A stretch of DNA of 64,000 nucleotides from QHXM01 sp032160705 (lineage in GTDB: Bacteria > Acidobacteriota > Blastocatellia > Pyrinomonadales > Pyrinomonadaceae): the NCBI GenBank assembly GCA_032160705.1, contig JAVHVE010000068.1, forward strand, positions 1 through 64,000. Reading direction: 5' to 3'. Below the pieces are notes generated by a model. The model ran no database searches and had not been told where the DNA came from. It saw nothing but the letters and a program-made list of their open reading frames with translations. Positions 33,692 to 41,299 of this stretch are shown here, piece by piece. Position numbers and translations under genes: made by a program. Positions within the stretch are counted from its first letter, which is position 1; the number at the start of each line of letters is the position of its first letter.

Positions 33692-35977
33692 ATGATAGAC
33701 CTAGGGGCATACAAAGATAAATTCAGCGATAGCGGCCAGCGCATTCTCGAATATGCGCTTAACGAGTCGCGTCGCCGCGATCAGAACTACGTTGCAGTTG
33801 AGCATATTCTCAAAGCTCTGGCCGACGAAGAGGCGGAACTTTTCGACTCCACGATGCGCGACCTTTCCGTTGACCCACGCTCGGTCAGAACGATGATCGA
33901 GCAGCGTCTGGAAATGAGTCGCCAGCATGTTGGCAAAGGCTTCAGAATTGCTCCCGATACAACCGATCTTTTCAAACGCGCGATGGAACGTGCGCGCGCT
34001 CAAGGTAGAAAAACCATCGAGGCCACAGATATTTTCACGGCTCTCTCGCAGGACGACAGAGGTTTGTTCGTCGAAGTCCTGCGCGGCTTGGGCGCAACGC
34101 CCGAAGCTGTGGTGGAAAACGTGCGCGCCCGCGTACACATCCGCGAGCAGGAAGAGGAGCAGTATAAGAAGAAGTATGAGCTGCCTCCTTATCTGAAACA
34201 TTTCGGCGTCTCGTTGAATCGCCTGGCGCGGATGGACAAGATTCCGCCAACCATCGGGCGCGAGATGGAGATTCAGCAGATGGTCGAAATCCTCTGCCAT
34301 CGTGAGCGCGCCAACTCACCTATGCTCGTCGGCGAACCCGGTGTTGGCAAGACTGCTGTTGTCGAGGGACTCGCGCGCTTGATTGAGCTTGAGCCGGAGA
34401 AAGTTCCGGCACGCTTGAGAGGCTCGCACATCATACAGCTTCAGATGGGCGGACTCGTCGCGGGCACGATGCTGCGCGGGATGTTCGAGGAGCGCATCAA
34501 GGGCATCATTGACGAGGTCAAGGAGCGCGACAACCTGATTCTCTTCATTGACGAAGCGCACACGATTATCGGCGCGGGCGCGGCGCTTGGCACATCGAGT
34601 GACGCAGCCAATATGTTCAAGTCTGCGCTGGCGCGCGGCGAGATGCGGATTATCGGCGCGACGACCATCACGGAATACAAAGAGTATATCGCTGACGACG
34701 AGGCGCTGGCGCGTCGCTTCCGTCAGGTCAAAGTTGATGAGCCGACGCTCCTTGAGACGCGCGCGATTCTTTTGGGCTTGCGTCCGCGTTTGGAGAAGAA
34801 TTATTCGGTGACCATCTCGGACGATGCCATCAATACCGCTTTGGAGATGGCTCCGAAGTACATACGCAATTTGCACCTGCCGGACAAAGCCATCGGCTGG
34901 CTCGATACGGCGGCGGTCAAGGTTGAGATTAACGAGCCGCAAACGTTGATCGTCAAGCCCGAACACGTCATTGACGTGATTTCGCAGGAGTCGCGCATCC
35001 CACGCGACATGATTTTCCGCGACACCAACGACCGCTTCACGCACATGGAGACGGATTTGGGCAAACGCGTCATCGGCCAGAAGGAAGCCATCAAGGCGGT
35101 CGGGCAACGGCTGCGCCTGAACAAGGGGCCGCTCAAAGACTCGCATTACAAACCTGACGGCGTGCTGCTCTTCCTCGGGCCGACGGGCGTTGGCAAGACG
35201 GAACTCGCGAAAGCTGTCGCCGAGTTCATGTTCGGCGACGAAGAGAAGATGGTTCGGATAGATATGTCCGAGTACGGCGACGGAACTATCGGCATCGAGA
35301 AGCTGATCGGCATGCCACGCGGCATCGTCGGAAGTGAGCGCGGCGGCATCCTGACCGAGCAACTCAGAGAGAACCCGTACACGGTTCTGCTGCTCGATGA
35401 AGTTGAGAAAGCTTCGCCCTACCTGATGAATCTTTTCCTTCAGGCTTTCGACGAAGGTTGGATGACGGACGGGCGCGGCAAGAAAGTTTATCTTTCGGAT
35501 GCCATCGTCATCATGACCTCGAATCTGGGTTCGGATAGCTTTAAGAAATATGAGAAGCCGCTCGGCTTCGGGCAGAAGACGCTGGGCGATGTGCGTGCCA
35601 TCAAGAATGAAGTGATGAAGGCCGCAGAAAACAGATTCTCGCCCGAGTTTCGCAACCGGATAGACGAGATCGTCGTCTTCTCGCCGTTGATGATGGATGA
35701 AGTCAGGCAGATCGCCGGGCTATACCTGAATAGACTTCGCAAGCAGATGGAGCATCAGGGCAAAGAGGTCGAAGTGACCGCAGCGGCGGTTGACCTCTTG
35801 ACTGAAAAAGGCTTCAGCCCGGCTTACGGCGCACGCTTCCTGAAGCGTCACATTGATGAGAAAGTGAAACTCCCGATCACGACCATGTGGAAAGGCGCAT
35901 CGCGCTTCCGCGTGGACGCCGAAAATGGCGAGGTCACGATCAAGGCGATTGACGAGACGAGCGCGGAACTGAATTAA
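33692..35977 (+). CDS. ClpA/ClpC-type AAA+ unfoldase
   Basis: 761 residues. A double Clp N-domain (ILEYALNESRRRDQNYVAVEHILKAL) is followed by AAA-1 (GEPGVGKT at about 214, ILFIDEAHTIIGAG), a very short or absent M-domain, and AAA-2 (GPTGVGKT at about 496, VLLLDEVEKASPYLMNLF, PEFRNRIDEIVVF). An LGFG after MTSNLGSDSFKKYEKP sits where ClpA/ClpC carry the ClpP-binding IGF/VGF loop, so it may feed substrates to ClpP, which is not in the window. The missing M-domain makes it nearer ClpA than ClpC, although no ClpS is seen. A strong terminator follows. Confidence 0.92.
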   Translation: MIDLGAYKDKFSDSGQRILEYALNESRRRDQNYVAVEHILKALADEEAELFDSTMRDLSVDPRSVRTMIEQRLEMSRQHVGKGFRIAPDTTDLFKRAMERARAQGRKTIEATDIFTALSQDDRGLFVEVLRGLGATPEAVVENVRARVHIREQEEEQYKKKYELPPYLKHFGVSLNRLARMDKIPPTIGREMEIQQMVEILCHRERANSPMLVGEPGVGKTAVVEGLARLIELEPEKVPARLRGSHIIQLQMGGLVAGTMLRGMFEERIKGIIDEVKERDNLILFIDEAHTIIGAGAALGTSSDAANMFKSALARGEMRIIGATTITEYKEYIADDEALARRFRQVKVDEPTLLETRAILLGLRPRLEKNYSVTISDDAINTALEMAPKYIRNLHLPDKAIGWLDTAAVKVEINEPQTLIVKPEHVIDVISQESRIPRDMIFRDTNDRFTHMETDLGKRVIGQKEAIKAVGQRLRLNKGPLKDSHYKPDGVLLFLGPTGVGKTELAKAVAEFMFGDEEKMVRIDMSEYGDGTIGIEKLIGMPRGIVGSERGGILTEQLRENPYTVLLLDEVEKASPYLMNLFLQAFDEGWMTDGRGKKVYLSDAIVIMTSNLGSDSFKKYEKPLGFGQKTLGDVRAIKNEVMKAAENRFSPEFRNRIDEIVVFSPLMMDEVRQIAGLYLNRLRKQMEHQGKEVEVTAAAVDLLTEKGFSPAYGARFLKRHIDEKVKLPITTMWKGASRFRVDAENGEVTIKAIDETSAELN

Positions 35978-36010
35978 CCAAACGGAGCGCGAGAGCGTTC
36001 ACGTCATGAA

Positions 36011-36050
36011 GGGCTTCAGTGATATTATTTTCACTGAAGCCCTTTTTCTT
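36011..36050 (+). terminator. Terminator after the clpC-like gene
   Basis: GGGCTTCAGTGA and TCACTGAAGCCC form a perfect 12-bp stem with an 8-base loop, then TTTTTCTT. It ends the chaperone island. Confidence 0.95.
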
Positions 36051-36081
36051 TAGTCTTAACTCTCCTCAGGTAATCACAGCG

Positions 36082-36851
36082 ATGTCCAAACCGAATCTCA
36101 AACTGCCCTTCATTTTGTTGACGCTGGTTTGGTGCTTGCTCTTCACCATCGGGTTCAAGGCGCAAGAGCCGAATAAGCCGGGGAGGAATCGGGCAAGCCG
36201 ACGCTTTTCTGGAACTCAAAGGATAGTCGCGGCCCGCGTTGGGACTTGTCTGAAGAACCGGGAGTCTTTCTCTATGTGGAACAGCTCAGACAAAAAAGGC
36301 CGCACGATAAGGTAGTGTATATTGCTTATGGCCCTCTGGGTGAAGTGGCGTGGTACTTACTAAGCATTAAGAACTGGCTCAAGACCCGTGGAGGAGCTAG
36401 AGAAGACCTGATTTACACCTTTGACGGCGGACGTGAGAATGAGTTGCGCTACGAAGCGTGGCTGATTCCTGAAGGAGCCGAGATGCCAAAGGTCATCGGG
36501 CTGCCAGCCGAAGATGAAAACGCAGCGATAGTGTTTACCGATTATCCTTATTCAAGCGCGTGTGAGTACTGCGGCTATAAAGGAGGGATGACGCTGGCAG
36601 CGCTGGTTGAAGCACTTAAGAAAAGGCCGCAGCGTAAAGCCTATCTTGAGTTTTATCCTTGCGGTCGCAATGGGCGTCGTCGTGTTTCCGCTGCGCGCCG
36701 TGAAATGTTGGAAGCGAAGCAGATTTTAAAACAAGGCGGCATTGCGTCCTCGCGAATCCTTGTTAAGATAAAAGAGGACAGGAAAAAAAGCTGCGAGGCG
36801 CAAATCTGGTTACTGCCGCCGCACCTCAATTCTCTAAGGAAGCAACAATAG
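36082..36851 (+). pseudogene. Secreted hypothetical protein, split by a one-base loss in a G run
   Basis: The first part (from ATG 36082) is a clear signal peptide, LPFILLTLVWCLLFTIGFKAQEPN. The second part, in another frame, is open from 36171 and continues as GKPTLFWNSKDSRGPRWDLS into a 200-residue body (GVFLYVEQLRQKRPHDKVVYIAYG, CEYCGYKGGMTLAALVEAL, LEFYPCGRNGRRRVSAARRE). Adding one G to the GGGG at 36180-36183 joins the two cleanly. So this is either a frameshifted gene, a phase-variable gene, or a sequence error. The body has paired Cys (CEYCG) and is not recognised. It precedes the LolA-like gene by four bases. Confidence 0.75.
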
Positions 36852-36855
36852 CAAG

Positions 36856-37686
36856 ATGACCATGCCTGGAAAGCCTCGTTACATCCTTCATCTGTTCCTC
36901 GTTAAGTTACTGGTTTTAGCCTTGAGCCTGACGAGCGGATCCGCGTTTGCCCAAAGCGACCTTGCGAAAGAGGCCAAACCACCCGACACAGAAAAAGCTG
37001 AACAGATATTGCAACATGCTATCGAAGCGATGGGCGGAAGCACATATCTGAATGTGAACTCGATTATCGGGCGCGGGTTGTTCACGCAGTACAAAGAAGG
37101 ATTGTCGGGCATCCCCGCAGCGTTCGTTGACTACATCATCTTTCCCGACCGCGAGCGCACAGAGTTTAAAGGCCAGGAAGGCAAAATAATTCAGACCAAC
37201 GCGGGCGACACGGGCTGGCTTTACGACGGCGCGGCGAAATCTCTGAAAGACATGACGAAACTCCAAGTCGAGGATTTCAAGCGCGGGCTGCGCTCCAGCG
37301 TTGATTACCTGTTGCGCGGCTTCTGGCGCAAGGATAATGCGAAACTCTCCTATGCCGGGCGGCGCGAAGCAGGACTGGCACGGCGCAACGAAGTCGTGCG
37401 CCTGACTTACCCGGACGGCTACACGGTTGATTTCGAGTTCGGCGCGAAAGACTACCTGCCGATGAAGATTCTCTACAAGCGCAAGAACGCCGACGGTGAA
37501 GAGATAGCTGAAGAAGATCGTCTGGGGCAGCACTTGAAGATTGCGGGCGTCACCGTCCCCTTCGTCATAGACCATTACGGCGCAGGAACGCAAATGAGCC
37601 GGATCAACTATCAATCAGTCGAATTCAATTCTCCCATCCCCGACAAACTCTTTGCACGACCCGCAAACGTCAAAGCTGTCAAGTAA
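36856..37686 (+). CDS. LolA-like outer-membrane lipoprotein-sorting family protein
   Basis: 276 residues with a signal peptide (LFLVKLLVLALSLTSGSAFAQ). The mature part resembles the LolA/LolB-like fold found in many Acidobacteriota exported proteins: AEQILQHAIEAMGGSTYLNVNSIIGRG, RTEFKGQEGKIIQTNAGDTGWLYDG, KILYKRKNADGEEI and FNSPIPDKLFARP at the end. Such proteins bind lipids or lipoproteins in the periplasm; the ligand is not known. It is probably co-transcribed with the preceding secreted gene. Confidence 0.75.
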   Translation: MTMPGKPRYILHLFLVKLLVLALSLTSGSAFAQSDLAKEAKPPDTEKAEQILQHAIEAMGGSTYLNVNSIIGRGLFTQYKEGLSGIPAAFVDYIIFPDRERTEFKGQEGKIIQTNAGDTGWLYDGAAKSLKDMTKLQVEDFKRGLRSSVDYLLRGFWRKDNAKLSYAGRREAGLARRNEVVRLTYPDGYTVDFEFGAKDYLPMKILYKRKNADGEEIAEEDRLGQHLKIAGVTVPFVIDHYGAGTQMSRINYQSVEFNSPIPDKLFARPANVKAVK

Positions 37687-37690
37687 AGGC

Positions 37691-37819
37691 CGTGACAAGT
37701 GACAGGAAAGAACAAGTTTCAAGTTTTAAGTTTTCAGTTTTCAGTAAAGACGAGTTGCTTTTACTGAAAACTGAAAACTTAAAACTGCGAACTGTTCTTG
37801 TCACCTGTCACCTGTCACG
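37691..37819. repeat. Compound heptad hairpin: GTGACAG outside, AGTTTTC inside
   Basis: The outer arms are CGTGACAAGTGACAGG (from 37691) and a run of CCTGTCA words ending 37819. Inside lies a second inverted repeat with a different 7-bp word: AGTTTCA, AGTTTTA, AGTTTTC, AGTTTTC, AGT on the left and ACTGAAA, ACTGAAA, ACTTAAA, ACTG on the right. The right outer arm contains the end of the following minus-strand gene. Confidence 0.9.
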
Positions 37820-38110
37820 GCTTTTCCGCCTTTTCTTGAAAGCTATCTCGCCGCCGGTTTCGCCGACGTGCCCGCCGCCCTGTTGCGCCGGGATTGAAGG
37901 CATATTTGAGTTTGGTGTGGCGGCGTCGCTCGCCTGATGCTGGCTGGATTCGTCGGCGAACATTTTGTTGGCGGCTTTGCGTCGCCCGCGCAAGGCCGGG
38001 GTCTCTTTCATCGCTTCACGATTCTGATCCGGGTTTCCTGCAAAACCCGTTTGCTGGCCGCGCGGCTTGGGTGGAATACCTGCTTTGTGCTGATCTTTCT
38101 TGCTGCTCAT
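37808..38110 (-). CDS. Small disordered basic protein
   Basis: 100 residues with GGGAGGT 8 bases before the ATG, which supports translation. The sequence is hydrophilic and rich in Lys, Gly, Gln and Pro (KKDQHKAGIPPKPRGQQTGF, KETPALRGRRKAANKMF, PSIPAQQGGGHVGETGG) with no hydrophobic core, so it is probably disordered. Family not recognised. The last four residues (Ser-Arg-Asp-Arg) and stop come from the GTGACAG repeat. It lies 41 bases downstream of the antiporter gene on the same strand. Confidence 0.65.
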   Translation of the reverse strand: MSSKKDQHKAGIPPKPRGQQTGFAGNPDQNREAMKETPALRGRRKAANKMFADESSQHQASDAATPNSNMPSIPAQQGGGHVGETGGEIAFKKRRKSRDR

Positions 38111-38151
38111 TCTCTGAGACCTCCCTGTTTTCGATCAAGTTTTGAAAATCA

Positions 38152-39564
38152 TCACGACGTGCGCTTTGCGGCGTCTTCCGCAATCTCGCTTATAGCGTCC
38201 TTAGACTTATCTTCCTCCGACTGCGATGTGCGCGCAAGCGCCCTTTTGAGGGCGAATGGTGTGACGAGCGTCGTCACGATTACCATAATCACTATGACTC
38301 CGAACGTTCCCGCGTTGATGACAGGCTCGCTCACACCCTGCGCATTTGGCAGCATGAGCGTCGCTCCCAGCCCGGCGAAAATCAAGCCCACTTCTCCACG
38401 CGGAATCATTCCCAATCCGATGGCTGCGCGATTCAGCCCGCGCTCTACGACGACGAGCGAGCAGACCTGTTTCCCGATGATGGCCGCAACAGTGAGCACA
38501 GCGGCGAACCCGAGCAGTTCGACTCTCGCAAAGGCGCGCAGGTCAACACGCATTCCCATCAGCACGAAAAAGATTGGCACGAGCACTGCGCCGACTGGGG
38601 CGACTAGACGTTGCAGGTCGTGCTTGCCCCGCTCTGCAAACGTCTCGAAGTGAACTTCGTCCAGAACGAGTCCGGCGGCAAATGCCCCGACAATCGGCGC
38701 GAGCCCGACAAACGCCGCCGCCCACGCCAGCAGAAAGCAGAAAGCAACGGAGAGAGCCAGCAACACGCCGCTCACCTCAAGACGCCCCGCGCGTCGGAAG
38801 ATGCGCGGAGTAATGTAACGCCCGACGGCAATCGCGCCGAAAAGAAAAGCAACCGCTTTTCCTGTAATGATAGCGACGGCTGACGGGGAAAGCACCGCGC
38901 CCGCTGCCGCCGCCTTGATCGCGCCCGCCACGACAGCCAGAATCACCAGACCCAGCACGTCATCAATGACAGCCGCGCCTAAGATGATTCTCGCCTCGCG
39001 CGTTCGCAAGCGTCCCAAATCTTTTAGCACGCGCGCCGTAATCCCGACACTCGTCGCGCACAGGGTTGCGCCGATAAAGAGATGAACGAGACGCGATTCA
39101 TTGGGGATGAAAAAGGCCGCCACACCCCAGCCCAGAAAGAATGGCGCAATGACGCCCGCCAGCGCGACGAACAGCGAAGACCATCCGACTTCCAACATCT
39201 CGCCCAGGTTCGATTCCAGTCCCACTTCAAACAGCAGAATGATAACGCCAATCTCCGCCAGAGCAGCGACAATCTCATTCGATTTGAGCGGCTCGGCTGC
39301 CATGAACCCTGTGAGCGCGAGATTGCCGATAAGGATTCCAATGACAAGTTCGCCCAGCACCGCAGGCTGTTTGATTCTCTCAAACAACTCGCCGCCGAGC
39401 TTGGCCGCAATCAGGATAACGGCCACGCTCAACAACACCCGCGGGTCAAGCCCGTGCGGTGCATTATTCGAGCCGGTGCTTTGCTCTGCGTTTGCCCTGA
39501 CGACCTGCGCCGCGCATAACACAGCGCCGCAGAGCACTGCGCCTGTGATTAACTGTCGCTTCAT
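38152..39564 (-). CDS. Monovalent cation:proton antiporter, CPA2 family
   Basis: 470 residues. A cleavable signal-like segment (GAVLCGAVLCAAQVVRANA) precedes about 13 transmembrane helices of the Kef/NapA type: QPAVLGELVIGILIGNLAL, EIGVIILLFEVGLESNL, the unwound-helix region LCATSVGITARVLKDLG, and the ion-site ILGAAVIDDVLGLVILA with two adjacent Asp (electrogenic DD/ND type). There is no C-terminal TrkA-N domain, so K+ gating by nucleotide is unlikely; Na+/H+ exchange is the best guess. GGGGAAG precedes the ATG. Confidence 0.9.
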   Translation of the reverse strand: MKRQLITGAVLCGAVLCAAQVVRANAEQSTGSNNAPHGLDPRVLLSVAVILIAAKLGGELFERIKQPAVLGELVIGILIGNLALTGFMAAEPLKSNEIVAALAEIGVIILLFEVGLESNLGEMLEVGWSSLFVALAGVIAPFFLGWGVAAFFIPNESRLVHLFIGATLCATSVGITARVLKDLGRLRTREARIILGAAVIDDVLGLVILAVVAGAIKAAAAGAVLSPSAVAIITGKAVAFLFGAIAVGRYITPRIFRRAGRLEVSGVLLALSVAFCFLLAWAAAFVGLAPIVGAFAAGLVLDEVHFETFAERGKHDLQRLVAPVGAVLVPIFFVLMGMRVDLRAFARVELLGFAAVLTVAAIIGKQVCSLVVVERGLNRAAIGLGMIPRGEVGLIFAGLGATLMLPNAQGVSEPVINAGTFGVIVIMVIVTTLVTPFALKRALARTSQSEEDKSKDAISEIAEDAAKRTS

Positions 39565-39870
39565 CCTAGCTTCCCCAACGCAAACTTGTTTGAGTGTCTT
39601 ACCTTATTCTAAATTGAAACATGAGGGATTGGCACACGAGCCACGAACCATCCACGAATTGACACGAAACCACACGAAGTTAACTAAAGCAAGTTCGTGT
39701 GGTTTCGTGGATCGTAATTTTTTCAGTTACCCGTCCGTCTGTTGACAGGTCAAGGCTGTTCCCGTAAAACTAGCCTGTTTTACTCAAACCAGATTTTCGG
39801 CAATGTCTTGGGCTATGGAGCGTCTGCGGCAAGTCTTCCAACCAGTGGACGCGAAAGAAGGTCTTCCGTC
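39565..39870. other. Gap between antiporter and DUF4912 genes
   Basis: No further gene. The central part is built of CCACGAA-type words leading to the inverted repeat at 39663-39709. The right part (39742-39870) is open in the DUF4912 frame but lacks conservation features and probably is leader. Confidence 0.5.
39663..39709. repeat. Inverted repeat of CACGAAACC words
   Basis: A perfect 16-bp inverted repeat (CACGAAACCACACGAA with TTCGTGTGGTTTCGTG) and a 15-base loop. Extra CCACGAA words precede it from about 39630. The internal period is 8-9 rather than 7. Confidence 0.85.
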
Positions 39871-40836
39871 ATGCCTTATTTTTCTCCCGGCAGTTCTGAA
39901 TTGACTATCGCGACGCCTCCGCCACCTGTTCCGGCGGTGGTAGACAAGCTCGCGGAATTGTCCGTGGACGAGCCGCTGCCGGAAACTTATGTTGCCAATC
40001 GCATTCGCCTGCTCGCGCAATCGCCGCGCAAGCTCTATCTCTACTGGGAGTTTGAGCGCGACCCCTTCGAGACGCTCCGGCGCGCTTTCCGTTGGCAGTC
40101 AGACCGCTACACCCTTGTCGTCAAGCTCGTTGATTTAGAGAGCGGCGCGGAGACTTTGCACCTCGCTTCACCGACGCGCGCTCAATGGCTCGATGCCCAA
40201 CCGGGACATTCCTATCGCGCCGAAGTCGGCTTTTACGCGCGCGGCAGCGCCTTTATCCGTTTACTCTCGTCCGCCGTCAGCCCCACGCCGCGCGCCACCG
40301 TCTCACGTTTGACGGATTCAGCGCCGGAGTTTCATGTTCCGGCGGACGAGTTTGCGCGTGTGTTGGACGATGCGGGCTACGTGAGCGATGCGCTTGAAAT
40401 CTCGCTCGAAGCGGCTGATCTGGCGACCGGGAACGCCGCCACGCGCGCCGTAGCTTTTAGGTTTGGTGGCACGGATGCCAGTTCGATGAGCGACGAAGAT
40501 TTGGCAGAGATGCGCGGGCTGCTCGCCGCTCTGGCGCTCGGCGTGAAAGTCAGCGAGCTACAGGGCGCGCTTTCCGCAACTCTCGCGCGCTGGCTCAGCG
40601 ATGCCAGTCGCCAACGGCGCGAAGCGATTGACGCCGCGCCCCTCCTCGAAGTTCTGCGCGAATTGCTCGGATTGGAATTTGAGAGCACGGCGCTCGCCGC
40701 GCTCAACCAGGAGGCCATGCGCCGTGCCGCGCGCGTCATCGTCGGGGCAAGCGAAGTCAACTTGCCGCTCCAGCCCTTCCACCTCTGGATGCCCAGCATG
40801 ACAGGGATAAAAGCAAGGATGAGGGATAAGGGATGA
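39871..40836 (+). CDS. DUF4912-domain protein
   Basis: About 321 residues from the ATG at 39871. The DUF4912 domain is at about 35-150 (YVANRIRLLAQSPRKLYLYWEFERDPFETLRRAF, WLDAQPGHSYRAEVGFYARGSAFIRLLSS). The rest is Ala-rich and helical. DUF4912 genes often neighbour GH57 glucan-branching enzymes, as here, suggesting a role in glycogen metabolism, perhaps through carbohydrate binding. The final residues (KARMRDKG) are encoded by the GGGATGA repeat. Confidence 0.8.
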   Translation: MPYFSPGSSELTIATPPPPVPAVVDKLAELSVDEPLPETYVANRIRLLAQSPRKLYLYWEFERDPFETLRRAFRWQSDRYTLVVKLVDLESGAETLHLASPTRAQWLDAQPGHSYRAEVGFYARGSAFIRLLSSAVSPTPRATVSRLTDSAPEFHVPADEFARVLDDAGYVSDALEISLEAADLATGNAATRAVAFRFGGTDASSMSDEDLAEMRGLLAALALGVKVSELQGALSATLARWLSDASRQRREAIDAAPLLEVLRELLGLEFESTALAALNQEAMRRAARVIVGASEVNLPLQPFHLWMPSMTGIKARMRDKG

Positions 40837-40845
40837 GGGATGAGA
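40816..40845. repeat. Left arm of GGGATGA inverted repeat
   Basis: Tandem words AGGATGA, GGGATAA, GGGATGA, GGGATGA, GAG. Its inverted partner lies at 41271-41292, with the four-helix-bundle gene in between. The ATG of that gene (40840) is in the last word. Confidence 0.85.
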
Positions 40846-41234
40846 GAAGATGGCTTACAAGACTTGAAGGCCAGAACTAAAGCCTTTGCCCTACGCATCA
40901 TCAAACTTTATACGGCGTTACCCAAAGCTCAGAAGCGCAGGTGTTAGGCAAACAAGTCTTGCGTTGTGGAACGTCTGTCGGCGCACATTATCATGAAGCT
41001 TGTCGCGCCAAATCAGATGCGGATTTTATTAGCAAGATTGAAGGCGCGCTTCAAGAATTAGAAGAAACCAAATATTGGTTGGACTTAATTTCAGAAGCAC
41101 TGGTCTTCAAGGCGGAACGCCTTAAGCCATTGCACGATGAAGCTCAAGAGCTAATAGCTATGTTTGTCTCGATGGTCAAAAATGTTAAGAATAAAAAAGG
41201 AGAAATGGATAAGGGTAAAAGGATAAATGTTTGA
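40840..41234 (+). pseudogene. Four-helix-bundle (S23/IVS-type) protein, frameshifted
   Basis: The conserved family (TIGR02436; proteins encoded in 23S rRNA intervening sequences and related to Avd of diversity-generating retroelements) is visible in two frames. Frame one: MREDGLQDLKARTKAFALRI...KLYTALPK. Frame two: SSEAQVLGKQVLRCGTSVGA, EACRAKSDADFISKIEGALQ, ELEETKYWLDLISEA. Restoring one A in AAA (40924-40926) joins them. The second part alone could be translated from 40941 without helix 1. Inverted GGGATGA repeats flank the gene on both sides. Confidence 0.85.
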
Positions 41235-41270
41235 GTTCACCATGGGTTGAATCGCAATCATTTCATCCCT

Positions 41271-41292
41271 CATCCCTCATCCCTCATCCCTT
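41271..41292. repeat. Right arm of GGGATGA inverted repeat
   Basis: TCATCCC words repeated three times, the inverted partner of 40816-40845. It lies within an ORF extension of the GH57 gene, reading Pro-Ser-Ser-Leu-Ile-Pro-His-Pro, upstream of the likely GTG start. Confidence 0.85.
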
Positions 41293-41299
41293 AATATTC

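Noticed and set aside
39742..39870. An N-terminal extension of the DUF4912 protein
   Set aside because: It contains no conserved segment, and an ATG with an AAGG-type site lies at 39871.
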